DNA of 39,797 nt from Barnesiella propionica. Lineage in GTDB: Bacteria > Bacteroidota > Bacteroidia > Bacteroidales > Barnesiellaceae. Made by a program: the position numbers and the translations under genes. Positions 7,408 through 16,601 of the stretch are shown piece by piece; the stretch's first letter is position 1; every line of letters starts with the position of its first letter. Below the pieces are notes generated by a model. The model saw nothing but the letters and a program-made list of their open reading frames with translations. It did not search any database and was not told where the DNA came from. The stretch covers positions 1 through 39,797 of the forward strand of contig NZ_JAOQJK010000014.1 of assembly GCF_025567045.1 (NCBI RefSeq), written 5' to 3'.

Positions 7408-10400
7408 ATGAAAACAAAGAAATTAACCAGAGCGGCGACGGTATTTTTTATGTTTCTGCTTTGTATGTCGAGTGTGGTAAGAGCGCAAATAGCAGGCCCG
7501 GGAGTAGATCCTGATGTGATTATGCTCGATGATTTTGAGAGCGGGAGTACTTCTAAGTGGACTCCTCGTCCCGGTAGTAGAGGGGAAAAGATGAGTTTTG
7601 AATTGATGAATGCCGCGAACGGCGATCTCGTGCGTTTTGGCAATTATGCATTAAAGGTTAATATTGACTTTACCGATGCTCAAGAAAATCAGACGCTTAC
7701 AGCTCAAATTAGTCCGGGAACATCGGGCGAAGCTCTTCAGATTCCCGGCAACGCTTCGGGCGGTAAAATGCTCGGTATGTGGGTTTACGCGACTCCCGGA
7801 GTAGAGGGTATGTGGCTTAGGGTTTCAACAAGACCTATTGGTTCTACTTCAGGTGTAACCAATACCGATTTAGCTTCTAAAATTAACTGGACCGGATGGA
7901 AATATGTCCAGTGTAAATTGCCTGCCAAACATGAATTCCATCCTGACGGAATCAGACTTTTAGTGCTGAAAGGATATCCGAATTATTTTGCTAACGGTTA
8001 TGTGATTATTGATAATATACGCGTAACTAATCAATCTTTCACTGAAGATTTGACACCTCCGGCGATAACCGGTTTGACAGGAAACGGAAAAAACCTGACC
8101 GGTACGTTTACAACCACTCAGATCGATTTGGCCGCTACTTTTAATGAACAAGGGAGCCCGGTGAGCGGGATCAATTACAACAGTATCCGTATGATAGTGG
8201 ACGGGTATGATTTTAAAGCGGGAGACGCAGGTTTTGCAGTGGATAATGAAAACAACAAGGTTTCGTTGGCCGATATGAACCTGTCTAACGGAATGCATAA
8301 TGTGGTAGTCCATGTGGAAGATAATTTCGGAAATATAGCAGAAAATACGGCTACATTTACGATAGATGCCTCGGACGGAAAGAGCACTGCCGTAACTGTA
8401 GAATCTGCTCCGAAAGCGTATGTCGGTACTCCGTTTGAAATAAAAATCAATACCAATAATTCGAAAGATGTAAAAGAACTGGAACTTGTGATGGAATTTA
8501 ATAATATCGGTTCTGTCGACGCAGTGAACGGTGTAACGTTTGCCGAGAGTGCCCGGAACGGTAGTAGTTATGAATTCAATCCGAGGAACGGATATTTGAC
8601 GATAAATCTGAAAAATGATATTACTGCCGGCATGGTGGAAACGCTCGCAACGATTAAGGTAAACATTTCGAAGAACAGTAATCCTACTGATATTCTCAGG
8701 TGTTCTCCTGTTTCTGCAAAAGCGGTATATGCCGATAATTCATTGTCATTATTCTCCTTGTTTAAGGCTTTTGCCAATGATGTATTGGCGAGCTATAATT
8801 TTACTGTAAACAAGCGAATAGTGGGAGCCCCCGGGGAAGTACTGGTTACCGATCTGGACGGGAGTCCGTTGTCAGGTGCTACGGTGTACGCACTAAATTC
8901 TAAAATGACGGAAGTAGTCGCTTCGGCTGTAACGGGTCCGGACGGTATCGCGTCAGAAATGGATTTTACCAGTACTGCACAGAGTGTAAATGTCTATGCT
9001 GAAAAGGATGGAAAATACTCTTATACTAAGCTGGTACGGACACTGAATCCTCTCTTGACAAAAGTTCCCGAATACATCAGTGCCGGTACGACTGCCGATC
9101 CGTCGACATCGAAAACCATAACCTGGATGGCGAATCCTGTACAGGCTGCCGATCCTTCTATTATGAGGCTGGCGAAAAAGTCTGAGGGAGAAGAGGCTTT
9201 CCGGGAATTTGCGGGTACGACAAAAATACTGGAATACAATGCCGTGGTAAGTAATGGTGTAACCAAAGGCAGCTCCGTAACAGTTGATAACCTGGAACCT
9301 GGAACAACTTATATTTATCAGGTGGGCGATGGAGTGAACTGGTCTTCGACAAGAGAGTTTACGACGACAGCTCCTACTAAAAAATTCTCGTTCAGCGCAT
9401 TCGGGGATTTACAGGCATCATCAAATAACGGAATGAACAGGTATCTGGCGGCGGCAGAGACTATCGAGGCTATGCCTGAGAGACCCTTATTCAATCTTAA
9501 CGTAGGTGATGTTGTGGACTCTGACGACCGTTATGATTGTTATTCGTACTATGGATATCTGTTTAACCAGCGTCCGGTTTTCTCGAATATCGATATAATA
9601 TCCGGTTATGGAAACCATGAATATATGGGTAATCCCGATGCGGATAACGTTAAGTTTATGAATGGTCATCATCATGTTGATCCTTCTGACAAATATGATT
9701 CGAAGTTGGTTGGCACGGGCTCTTATGCAGCAGAGTACGGCAATATGCTTGTGCTGGCTTTGGACTGGGAGCATAGAGGCGGTGGTGCAACACCTTCCGC
9801 TATTATGGAGGAAACGGCAAAATGGATGGATGACGTATTGAGCAAGACGGACAAGACCTGGAAAATCGTTACATTGCATTATCCGATATTCCCCTCGGCC
9901 TCTACTCCGGGCTCACAAGGGATATTCGGCCCCATATTGGATAAACATAATGTCCAGATAGTATTTTGCGGACATGGTCATACTTATGAGCGTGTGCAGA
10001 TATATCAGGGAAATAATCTGGTACCTCCGGGCGATAAACGTACTTTCGAGCCGGCGATCGGCGGAACTATGCATATCCAGCTTGGCGATATGACCAGTAC
10101 GGGCAGAAACGCCAGATGGTTACATTGTGATGTTGACGGGAAGAAGATGACCGTTACCGTGAGAGATGCGAATAATAGTGTCGTAGAGAATGAATGTTTT
10201 ACATTATATGCATCTCCGGTTAATGAGTATCCGGTTACTTTTAATACCGTGTCGGGTGAAGGTACGCTTACTGCTACGGTCGACGGTACCGAGATAACTT
10301 CCGGTTCACAAGTTCAGGAAGGAAAAGATGTGGTTTTCACCGCAACGCCGGATGCTTCTTACAAAGTAAAAGAGTGGAGGCTTAATAATACGGTTGTAAA

Positions 10401-10722
10401 CGAAACTGAAACGACTTATACGCTTTCGGATTTGTCGGCCGCTGCAACGGTAACTGTGGCATTTGATATAAAATCAGGAGTAGATGATCTTTCTGCTCAG
10501 GCTATCAATGTGTACCCGAATCCGTTTGAGGATAAGTTACAGATTGCAGGTGCTGAAGATTGTACCCTGAAAGTGATAGATGTTGCAGGAACGGTAGTAC
10601 ATGTCCAGAAAATAACAGGTGAAAATGATGTAATTTCACTGGAAAGATTCTTGTCTGGAGTATATTTCTTTCATATAGAGAAAGATAAGCAGGTAAAGAT
10701 TGTGAGAGTAATGAAGAAATAA
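7408..10722 (+). CDS. Secreted purple-acid-phosphatase-like metallophosphoesterase with T9SS sorting tail
   Basis: 1104 residues from ATG 7408, where a normal signal peptide begins (MKTKKLTRAATVFF ... RAQ). Approximate layout: jelly-roll-like region 40-200, Ig-like segment to about 320, cohesin-like beta domain 327-455, Ig-like segment, a fibronectin-III-like lead-in 550-655, then the catalytic domain. Metal-binding motifs are AFGDLQ (~665), NVGDVVD (~700), GYGNHEY (~736), LHYPIF and CGHGHTYER (~855). An InlB-like repeat (940-1010) and a type IX secretion C-terminal domain (VYPNPFEDKL to KIVRVMKK) follow. It is probably surface-attached or released, freeing phosphate outside the cell. Substrate unknown. 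Confidence 0.9.
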   Translation: MKTKKLTRAATVFFMFLLCMSSVVRAQIAGPGVDPDVIMLDDFESGSTSKWTPRPGSRGEKMSFELMNAANGDLVRFGNYALKVNIDFTDAQENQTLTAQISPGTSGEALQIPGNASGGKMLGMWVYATPGVEGMWLRVSTRPIGSTSGVTNTDLASKINWTGWKYVQCKLPAKHEFHPDGIRLLVLKGYPNYFANGYVIIDNIRVTNQSFTEDLTPPAITGLTGNGKNLTGTFTTTQIDLAATFNEQGSPVSGINYNSIRMIVDGYDFKAGDAGFAVDNENNKVSLADMNLSNGMHNVVVHVEDNFGNIAENTATFTIDASDGKSTAVTVESAPKAYVGTPFEIKINTNNSKDVKELELVMEFNNIGSVDAVNGVTFAESARNGSSYEFNPRNGYLTINLKNDITAGMVETLATIKVNISKNSNPTDILRCSPVSAKAVYADNSLSLFSLFKAFANDVLASYNFTVNKRIVGAPGEVLVTDLDGSPLSGATVYALNSKMTEVVASAVTGPDGIASEMDFTSTAQSVNVYAEKDGKYSYTKLVRTLNPLLTKVPEYISAGTTADPSTSKTITWMANPVQAADPSIMRLAKKSEGEEAFREFAGTTKILEYNAVVSNGVTKGSSVTVDNLEPGTTYIYQVGDGVNWSSTREFTTTAPTKKFSFSAFGDLQASSNNGMNRYLAAAETIEAMPERPLFNLNVGDVVDSDDRYDCYSYYGYLFNQRPVFSNIDIISGYGNHEYMGNPDADNVKFMNGHHHVDPSDKYDSKLVGTGSYAAEYGNMLVLALDWEHRGGGATPSAIMEETAKWMDDVLSKTDKTWKIVTLHYPIFPSASTPGSQGIFGPILDKHNVQIVFCGHGHTYERVQIYQGNNLVPPGDKRTFEPAIGGTMHIQLGDMTSTGRNARWLHCDVDGKKMTVTVRDANNSVVENECFTLYASPVNEYPVTFNTVSGEGTLTATVDGTEITSGSQVQEGKDVVFTATPDASYKVKEWRLNNTVVNETETTYTLSDLSAAATVTVAFDIKSGVDDLSAQAINVYPNPFEDKLQIAGAEDCTLKVIDVAGTVVHVQKITGENDVISLERFLSGVYFFHIEKDKQVKIVRVMKK

Positions 10723-10740
10723 GAGTATGCAGGAATGAAT

Positions 10741-10786
10741 AAATATCGGCAACGGACATTAGTTCGTTGCCGATATTTGCTTTAAT
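10741..10786 (+). terminator. Terminator after the phosphatase gene
   Basis: A 14-base perfect stem (AAATATCGGCAACG with CGTTGCCGATATTT) around a 10-base loop, followed by a weak T-rich stretch. Confidence 0.75.
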
Positions 10787-10807
10787 AAAATCAAAATTGA
10801 ATTTATC

Positions 10808-11527
10808 ATGATCCTTAAGGATTTTATTCTTAATTACAAAAAGGCGTTCGGCGAAAAGGTGGAACTGCCTCTTGCTTTTTGGTATTCGGATAATGCCATA
10901 GCGCAAACGGACAAAAAGGGTCATTGTATTTTTTCCCGGCTGAATGTTGTACGGAACGGTTACGGGATGAGTCTGAATGCGGGGAATATAGGGTGCGGAG
11001 GCGGTAAATTTTATTGCGGATTTGCCGAAATGCCTCCTTATGTACCTGATTTTGTTTCGCTTAAAGAGCATTATAAACAATCGCCCGGATTGGTTGAAGA
11101 TATGCTGGCAAAAATAGATGTTCCCCGTACTGCTAAAAGTTACTTGAATTTTGCGAGAATAGATAAACTTGAGTCGTTCGGTGACGCAGAAGGATTACTG
11201 TTCTATGCCACGCCGGATATGTTGAGCGGGCTGGTGACATGGGCTGCGTTTGACAATAATGAAGAAGATGCCGTCATGTCTGTTTTCGGTTCCGGATGTG
11301 CCAATGCTATAACTTACGCGATACGGGAAAATAGTAAAGGCGGATATCGCTGCTTTTTAGGGTTGTTCGACCCTTCGGCCCGGCCGCATGTAGCGAGCAA
11401 TATCATGACCTTTGTCATTCCGATGTCCCGTTTTAAAGTAATGAGCGGGACTTTATTGCAATCTTGTTTGTCCGGCACGCATGCCTGGAATAAAATACGG
11501 GAGCGGATCGAGCGCGAAGCAGAGTGA
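10808..11527 (+). CDS. DUF169 family protein
   Basis: 239 residues, no signal peptide. Recognised as DUF169 by the overall pattern: an N-terminal LPLAFWYS, a Cys/Gly-rich NIGCGGGKFYCGF, a middle LLFYATPDMLSGLVTW, a GSGCAN block and a C-terminal FVIPMSRF. The family's reaction is not established; the conserved cysteines hint at a metal or redox site. It is a single-gene unit facing the Crp-type regulator across a shared terminator. Confidence 0.85.
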   Translation: MILKDFILNYKKAFGEKVELPLAFWYSDNAIAQTDKKGHCIFSRLNVVRNGYGMSLNAGNIGCGGGKFYCGFAEMPPYVPDFVSLKEHYKQSPGLVEDMLAKIDVPRTAKSYLNFARIDKLESFGDAEGLLFYATPDMLSGLVTWAAFDNNEEDAVMSVFGSGCANAITYAIRENSKGGYRCFLGLFDPSARPHVASNIMTFVIPMSRFKVMSGTLLQSCLSGTHAWNKIRERIEREAE

Positions 11528-11565
11528 TAGGTAAGGCGGGAAAAGGAAATGTTTCTTATAATATG

Positions 11566-11602
11566 AAAAGAGCCTGTAGATTTTTCCACAGGCTCTTTTT
11601 GT
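11566..11602. terminator. Bidirectional terminator between DUF169 and Crp-type genes
   Basis: AAAAGAGCCTGT pairs with ACAGGCTCTTTT, with A-rich and T-rich flanks. It serves the convergent genes at 10808 and 11621. Confidence 0.88.
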
Positions 11603-11620
11603 TGTTTTGAAGAATGGGTA

Positions 11621-12328
11621 TCAAAAACCTTCTTCAGCTATATCTTCTTCTTCTCCTTGCAGTATCTCCCGTAAACGGTCGCGGTCAAGGATGATTATTT
11701 CTTTGGAATTGTAATCTATAATACCCGCTTCTTTTAATTCGTTAAGAGCATTAATAAAGACAGAACGCTGCACTCCGAAAAAAGAATATAGGTCTTTTTG
11801 CCGGCAGATAATACGTATGTCCGTCGATTTTCTTTGGGAAAAACTCAGTACCCAGAAAGCGAGTTTTTCTTTCATTTCCCCCGATGAGATGGAGAGGAAG
11901 GTTTCCAGGCTTTTTTGTGAACGTCGGGAGAGTATATTCAGCAGGTTAATCAGGAAAATGGATTCTCCCTGCATAATCTGTATGAACGTAGCTTTGTCTA
12001 TTTGCATAATACCTGTGCTCTCAACGGCATAGAGATCGGCCGGATAGGTCGTGTTCTTTCCGAACATATGATTAGGAGCCAGTACGTTAGGTGAGTGTAT
12101 GATCTCCGATATTTTTATTTTCCCGTTTTTATTTACCATTTCGGAACGTACGCTTCCCGATATGAGGAATTTAAGGTGGGTACATTCTTCTCCCCGCCGT
12201 ACGATGGGTTCTCCCGGAGCATATTTAAGAAAATGGAATTTGGTTTTTTCAATTAATTCCGATATTTTGTTACGGCTTACTCCCTGAAAAAGCGGAAGCT
12301 GCATAAGGATTTCAAACATACTTTCCAT
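11621..12328 (-). CDS. Crp/Fnr-family transcriptional regulator
   Basis: 235 residues from ATG 12328 (MESMFEILMQLPLF). An upstream TTG at 12352 falls inside the promoter -7 box, so it is not the start. Residues ~5-125 form the cyclic-nucleotide-binding-type beta barrel (PGEPIVRRGEECTHLKFLISG), followed by a long dimer helix and a C-terminal winged helix (KDLYSFFGVQRSVFINALNEL). No Fnr-type cysteine cluster is visible, and the effector is unknown. It is transcribed away from marC, so the shared 140-base region could be its target. The acidic tail EEEDIAEEGF is unusual. Confidence 0.88.
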   Translation of the reverse strand: MESMFEILMQLPLFQGVSRNKISELIEKTKFHFLKYAPGEPIVRRGEECTHLKFLISGSVRSEMVNKNGKIKISEIIHSPNVLAPNHMFGKNTTYPADLYAVESTGIMQIDKATFIQIMQGESIFLINLLNILSRRSQKSLETFLSISSGEMKEKLAFWVLSFSQRKSTDIRIICRQKDLYSFFGVQRSVFINALNELKEAGIIDYNSKEIIILDRDRLREILQGEEEDIAEEGF

Positions 12329-12349
12329 AGGACGTGATAATTTTGTATT

Positions 12350-12357
12350 CAAAAATA
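12350..12357 (-). promoter_or_regulatory. -7 box of the Crp-type gene
   Basis: Reads TATTTTTG on the minus strand, a full match to TAnnTTTG, 21 bases before the ATG. No clean -33 TTTG at the expected distance. Confidence 0.5.
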
Positions 12358-12417
12358 AAAAAAAATATTCGAACCTTGGATATAAACATAAAAAACATCT
12401 TAATTGTTTAGAAACTA

Positions 12418-12445
12418 TTGATTTCTTTTTTTTTCATTAACTTTG
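12418..12445 (+). promoter_or_regulatory. Promoter of the MarC gene
   Basis: TAACTTTG at 12438-12445 matches TAnnTTTG fully. ATTG ending at 12420 may be the -33 element, though 17 bases is a short spacing. Confidence 0.55.
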
Positions 12446-12467
12446 CGTCACTAAATGGAAAAGACAT

Positions 12468-13064
12468 ATGTTCGAGCAATTACATTTCAATTTTCAGGAA
12501 ACTCTTAGTGCATTTATTATTTTGTTTGCGATAATAGATATTACCGGGCTTACTCCTATTATTATCGACTTGAAAAACAAGGGAAACAATATTAAGGCCG
12601 GTAAAGCGGCTATTTATTCGCTGGCGACTTTTATTGCATTCCTGTTCATGGGAAATATGATCCTTCAATTATTCCACGTGGATATATCTTCATTTGCTAT
12701 AGCCGGTTCTCTGGTTATATTCGTAATGGCTATAGAAATGATATTCGGTGTTGAGATATTTCGTAACGACGGTCCGGAAGGATCGGCTACGATCGTACCT
12801 ATCGTATTTCCGTTAATTGCCGGAGCCGGATCTTTTACTGCATTATTGTCGTTGAGAGCTATGTACAGCTTAACCAATATTATAATCGCTCTCGTACTGA
12901 ATATCATCCTGATTTATGTGGTTATCCGTAATGTGCATTTACTGGAACGGTTATTGGGAAAAGGGGGGGTATATGTATTACGTAAGTTTTTCGGTATTAT
13001 CTTGTTGGCGATTTCGGTACGGATGTTCTTGGAAAACTTGACTAAATTCTTGGAAACCTTGTAA
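12468..13064 (+). CDS. MarC family integral membrane protein
   Basis: 198 residues with six predicted membrane helices. The N-terminal segment FIILFAIIDITGLTPIIIDL corresponds to the conserved DPxGxxP region of MarC/UPF0056 proteins, here with ITG in place of the usual PxG. A second repeat-like half contains GSATIVPIVFPLIAGAGS, the family's matching motif. The family was once linked to multidrug resistance, but that role was not upheld and its substrate is unknown. Monocistronic, with its own promoter and terminator. Confidence 0.88.
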   Translation: MFEQLHFNFQETLSAFIILFAIIDITGLTPIIIDLKNKGNNIKAGKAAIYSLATFIAFLFMGNMILQLFHVDISSFAIAGSLVIFVMAIEMIFGVEIFRNDGPEGSATIVPIVFPLIAGAGSFTALLSLRAMYSLTNIIIALVLNIILIYVVIRNVHLLERLLGKGGVYVLRKFFGIILLAISVRMFLENLTKFLETL

Positions 13065-13135
13065 CATGAACGGTGCGGCTTTACTTCCGGTTTGAAATAG
13101 GACAGGAAGAAATTTTTACCGAACATAGAATATAA

Positions 13136-13177
13136 CCCGGCAGAATCTGTTTTTTGTATTCTTCCGGGCTTTTTTTG
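13136..13177 (+). terminator. Terminator after marC
   Basis: CCCGGCAGAA pairs with TTCTTCCGGG (one C-T mismatch), followed by CTTTTTTT. Confidence 0.88.
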
Positions 13178-13267
13178 CAGGATATGGGTAAATGATTGAT
13201 TTATTAATATTTAATAAATAAATATGATAAATTTCCAAAATGCAGGTTAATATTTTATCGGTATTGG

Positions 13268-13298
13268 TTGTATATTACAATTGTATTTTTTATATTCG
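13268..13298 (+). promoter_or_regulatory. Probable promoter of the glycogen operon
   Basis: TTG (13268-13270), 20 bases, TATATTCG (13291-13298), one base off the -7 consensus, about 60 bases before the first gene. Confidence 0.5.
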
Positions 13299-13358
13299 TA
13301 ACAACTATAAATTATTTATCCCCTTGTGGGTTTGTTAACCTGATTTTAAAATAATTAT

Positions 13359-15302
13359 ATGAGTTATTTGAAGTTTGATAAGAGTTTGATGATAAATCTC
13401 GAGCAGTCGTTGCCCAAGGAGATTCTCCGAACCAATAAGGCAGGAGCATACCAGTGTACGACGATCGTGGATTGCAATACTCGCAAGCAGCATGGGCTTC
13501 TGGTAATACCGATTCCGGAACTGGACAGCGATAATCACGTTCTGCTCTCTTCTCTGGACGAAACGGTGATACAACACGGAGCCTCATTTAATCTCGGCTT
13601 GCATAAATATAAAGGAGATTGTTATAGCCCCAACGGGCATAAATATATCCGGGAGTTTAATTGTGAGGCAGTGCCGCAGACCATGTACAGGGTAGGAGGT
13701 GTTATCCTTACGAAAGAGAAAGTATTTATCTCTCATGAGAATCGTATTTTAATTAAATATACTTTGTTGGAGGCTCATTCTCCCACGACTTTGCAGTTCC
13801 GGCCTTTTCTGGCTTTCAGGAATGCGAATGCCTTGTGTCAGGAAAACTATGTGCTGGATCAAAGCTATGAAGAGGCGACTAACGGCATAAGTTGTTGTCT
13901 GTATGAAGGATATCCCCGGTTATATATGCAATTTAATAAAGCGGTGACATTCACTCCCGATCCTCATTGGTATAAGGGAATTGAGTATATCAAAGACCAG
14001 GAGAGAGGTTATCCTTATCAGGAAGATCTTTATGTTCCAGGATATTTCGAAATGTCCATAAAAAAAGGTGAAAGTATCATTTTCTCCGCCGGAGTAGGCG
14101 AGGCGAAACCCCGCTCGTTTACCCGTACTTATGAGGAGGAGATTATGAACAGGACACGTAGATCGAGCTTTTTTAATTGCCTGAAAAATTCGGCGGAACA
14201 ATTATGTATCAAAGAACGGAAAGGTAATTACCTGTTGGCCGGCTATCCGTGGTTTAAAGTTCGTGCCCGGGATGAATTCATCGGTTTACCCGGATGTACA
14301 TTGGCTATCGATGATATTCCTGCTTTCGAGGCAGTCATGAAAACCGCGGAACGGGCGTTGAAACGTTTTATGAGCGAAGGACACAAAGACGAAATGATAC
14401 AGGAGATAGATTCTCCCGATGTATTATTATGGGCCATATGGACAATCCAGCAATATGCCAAAGAAACGGGGCTGGAAAATTGTCTTGAAAAATACGGTAA
14501 ACTGGTTTCTGATATTCTGGACTATATTATTAAAGATAAACATCCGAACCTTTTTTTGCATGAGAACAGTTTGCTGTATTCAAATGGCAAGGATCATGTT
14601 ATTTCATGGATGAATGCTACGGTGGACGGACGTCCTGTAACTCCTCGCAGCGGATATCTTGTAGAGTTTAACGCATTATGGTATAATGCTCTCTATTTTG
14701 CCGCGGCTCTGCATCAATCTGTTCCAGGAATGGAAGCTAAATGCGACCAGTGGAAGAAAATAGGGGAAGAGGCCGGTGTTTCTTTTGTAGATATGTTTCT
14801 GAATGATTCGGGTTATCTGTTCGATTATGTAGACGGTAATTTTGCCGACTGGAGCGTACGTCCTAATATGTTGTGGGCTTTAGCTCTTGAATATACACCT
14901 CTGGATAAAAAGCAGAGAAAGACGGTTCTCGAAGTCGTTACCAGAGAACTGCTCACCCCTAAGGGTATACGTACGTTAAGCCCTAAAAGTTATGGTTATA
15001 ACCCTACATACGTAGGTTCGGAAATCGAGCGTGCCTATGCATATCATCAGGGCCCTTCGCGTCCCTGGTTGATGGGAGCATACGCCGAAGCTTATTTGAA
15101 GGTTTTCGGAATGAGCGGTGTCTCTTTTCTGGAACGTATGCTTATCGGGTATGAAGACGAAATGTCGCAGGGATGTATAGGATCGTTATCCGAGTTATAC
15201 GACGGTAATCCTCCTTTTACGGGACGCGGAGCCATCAGTTATGCTGCCAATGTAGGCGAAATATTGAGAGTACTGAATTTATTGAAGAAATATAATATCT
15301 GA
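13359..15302 (+). CDS. Glycogen debranching enzyme (amylo-alpha-1,6-glucosidase type)
   Basis: 647 residues, cytoplasmic. The N-terminal ~270 residues are the beta-rich domain of archaeal-type debranching enzymes (GAYQCTTIVDCNTRKQHG). The C-terminal (alpha/alpha)6 barrel shows the family hallmarks RDEFIGLPG, SWMNATVDGRPVTPRSG, VEFNALWYNALY and AYHQGPSRPWLMG. It hydrolyses alpha-1,6 branch points of glycogen. First gene of a three-gene operon: the next start is 4 bases after its stop, and the partners are a glucan-type glycosyltransferase and a GH57 enzyme. This set is common in Bacteroidales and points to glycogen turnover. Confidence 0.94.
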   Translation: MSYLKFDKSLMINLEQSLPKEILRTNKAGAYQCTTIVDCNTRKQHGLLVIPIPELDSDNHVLLSSLDETVIQHGASFNLGLHKYKGDCYSPNGHKYIREFNCEAVPQTMYRVGGVILTKEKVFISHENRILIKYTLLEAHSPTTLQFRPFLAFRNANALCQENYVLDQSYEEATNGISCCLYEGYPRLYMQFNKAVTFTPDPHWYKGIEYIKDQERGYPYQEDLYVPGYFEMSIKKGESIIFSAGVGEAKPRSFTRTYEEEIMNRTRRSSFFNCLKNSAEQLCIKERKGNYLLAGYPWFKVRARDEFIGLPGCTLAIDDIPAFEAVMKTAERALKRFMSEGHKDEMIQEIDSPDVLLWAIWTIQQYAKETGLENCLEKYGKLVSDILDYIIKDKHPNLFLHENSLLYSNGKDHVISWMNATVDGRPVTPRSGYLVEFNALWYNALYFAAALHQSVPGMEAKCDQWKKIGEEAGVSFVDMFLNDSGYLFDYVDGNFADWSVRPNMLWALALEYTPLDKKQRKTVLEVVTRELLTPKGIRTLSPKSYGYNPTYVGSEIERAYAYHQGPSRPWLMGAYAEAYLKVFGMSGVSFLERMLIGYEDEMSQGCIGSLSELYDGNPPFTGRGAISYAANVGEILRVLNLLKKYNI

Positions 15303-15306
15303 TATC

Positions 15307-16569
15307 ATGAAAGCATTAATGTTCGGGTGGGAATTTCCACCGCATATCCTCGGGGGATTGGGGACAGCCAGTTATGGCCTTACGAAAGGCATGGCGGAAT
15401 GCGGAGATATGGATATTACATTCGTTATACCTAAACCACGCGGGGACGAGGATAAAAGTTTCGCGCATATTGTAGGAGCCGGAAATACTCCGGTCGCCTG
15501 GAGAGATGTGAATTGGGATTATGTACAGAACCGCCTGGGGAATGTCATGGATCCTCAGGAATATTACGATCTCAGAGACCATATTTATGCCGATTTTAAT
15601 TATTTGCGTACCAACGATCTGGGATGTATAGAATTTTCGGGACGTTATCCCGATAACCTGCTGGAAGAGATAAATAATTATTCTATCGTGGCGGGGGTAA
15701 TAGCGAGAACTTATCCATGCGATGTTATCCATTCGCACGACTGGCTGACTTATCCGGCCGGAATACATGCGAAACAGGTAACGGGCAAACCTCTGGTCAT
15801 TCATGTACATGCTACCGACTTTGACCGCAGCCGGGGAAATGTAAATCCTGTAGTGTACAATATAGAAAAAGACGGTATGGATAATGCCGACCATATTATA
15901 ACCGTGAGTAATCTGACCCGGCAAACGGTAATAGAGAAATATCATATCGATCCGGCTAAGGTAACTACCGTTCATAATGCCGTTGAGCCGTTGAGCGAGG
16001 AGATAAAATCTATTGTGGTAGCTCGTAATACCCGGGATAAAGTCGTAACTTTTCTGGGACGTATTACGATGCAGAAGGGACCTGAATATTTTGTGGAGGC
16101 TGCTGCACGGGTTTTGGAGAAGACAAATAACGTGCGTTTCGTTATGGCCGGCAGCGGGGACATGATGAACAAGATGATAGATCTCGCTGCTAAACGCAAC
16201 ATATCCGACCGTTTTCATTTTACGGGTTTCCTCAAAGGAAAGCAGGTATATGAGATGTTGAAGGCCAGTGACGTATATATCATGCCTTCAGTGTCGGAAC
16301 CTTTCGGAATATCTCCGTTGGAAGCTATGCAAGTGGGAGTTCCCTCTATCATATCCAAACAGTCGGGTTGTGCCGAAATCCTTACCAATGTGGTGAAAAC
16401 CGATTACTGGGATATCGATGCCATGGCCGATGCCGTATATTCTATTATTACTTATCCGGCAATGTATAACCAGATGAAAGAAGAGGGTTTAAAAGAGGTC
16501 GATGAGATAAAATGGGTATATGCCGGAAAGAAAGTCATCGACATTTATCACAGGGTGATAGGATATTAA
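15307..16569 (+). CDS. GT4-like glycosyltransferase, glycogen-synthase related
   Basis: 420 residues, two Rossmann-type domains. The N-terminus MKALMFGWEFPPHILGGLGT carries the Gly-rich donor loop seen in starch and glycogen synthases. VIHSHDWLTYPAGI and ITVSNLTRQ follow, and the C-terminal SEPFGISPLEAM (~330) holds the E-x7-E motif of retaining GT-B enzymes. It probably extends alpha-1,4-glucan from a nucleotide-glucose donor; whether it is a true glycogen synthase or a maltosyl-type transferase cannot be told. Starts 4 bases after the debranching gene. Confidence 0.9.
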   Translation: MKALMFGWEFPPHILGGLGTASYGLTKGMAECGDMDITFVIPKPRGDEDKSFAHIVGAGNTPVAWRDVNWDYVQNRLGNVMDPQEYYDLRDHIYADFNYLRTNDLGCIEFSGRYPDNLLEEINNYSIVAGVIARTYPCDVIHSHDWLTYPAGIHAKQVTGKPLVIHVHATDFDRSRGNVNPVVYNIEKDGMDNADHIITVSNLTRQTVIEKYHIDPAKVTTVHNAVEPLSEEIKSIVVARNTRDKVVTFLGRITMQKGPEYFVEAAARVLEKTNNVRFVMAGSGDMMNKMIDLAAKRNISDRFHFTGFLKGKQVYEMLKASDVYIMPSVSEPFGISPLEAMQVGVPSIISKQSGCAEILTNVVKTDYWDIDAMADAVYSIITYPAMYNQMKEEGLKEVDEIKWVYAGKKVIDIYHRVIGY

Positions 16570-16601
16570 TATGAATAAAAAATGAAAAAATACCATAAGA
16601 T

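Noticed and set aside
15316..16218. 300-codon open frame on the minus strand
   Set aside because: It is fully antisense to the glycosyltransferase gene and has no recognisable protein features; a shadow of its codon use.
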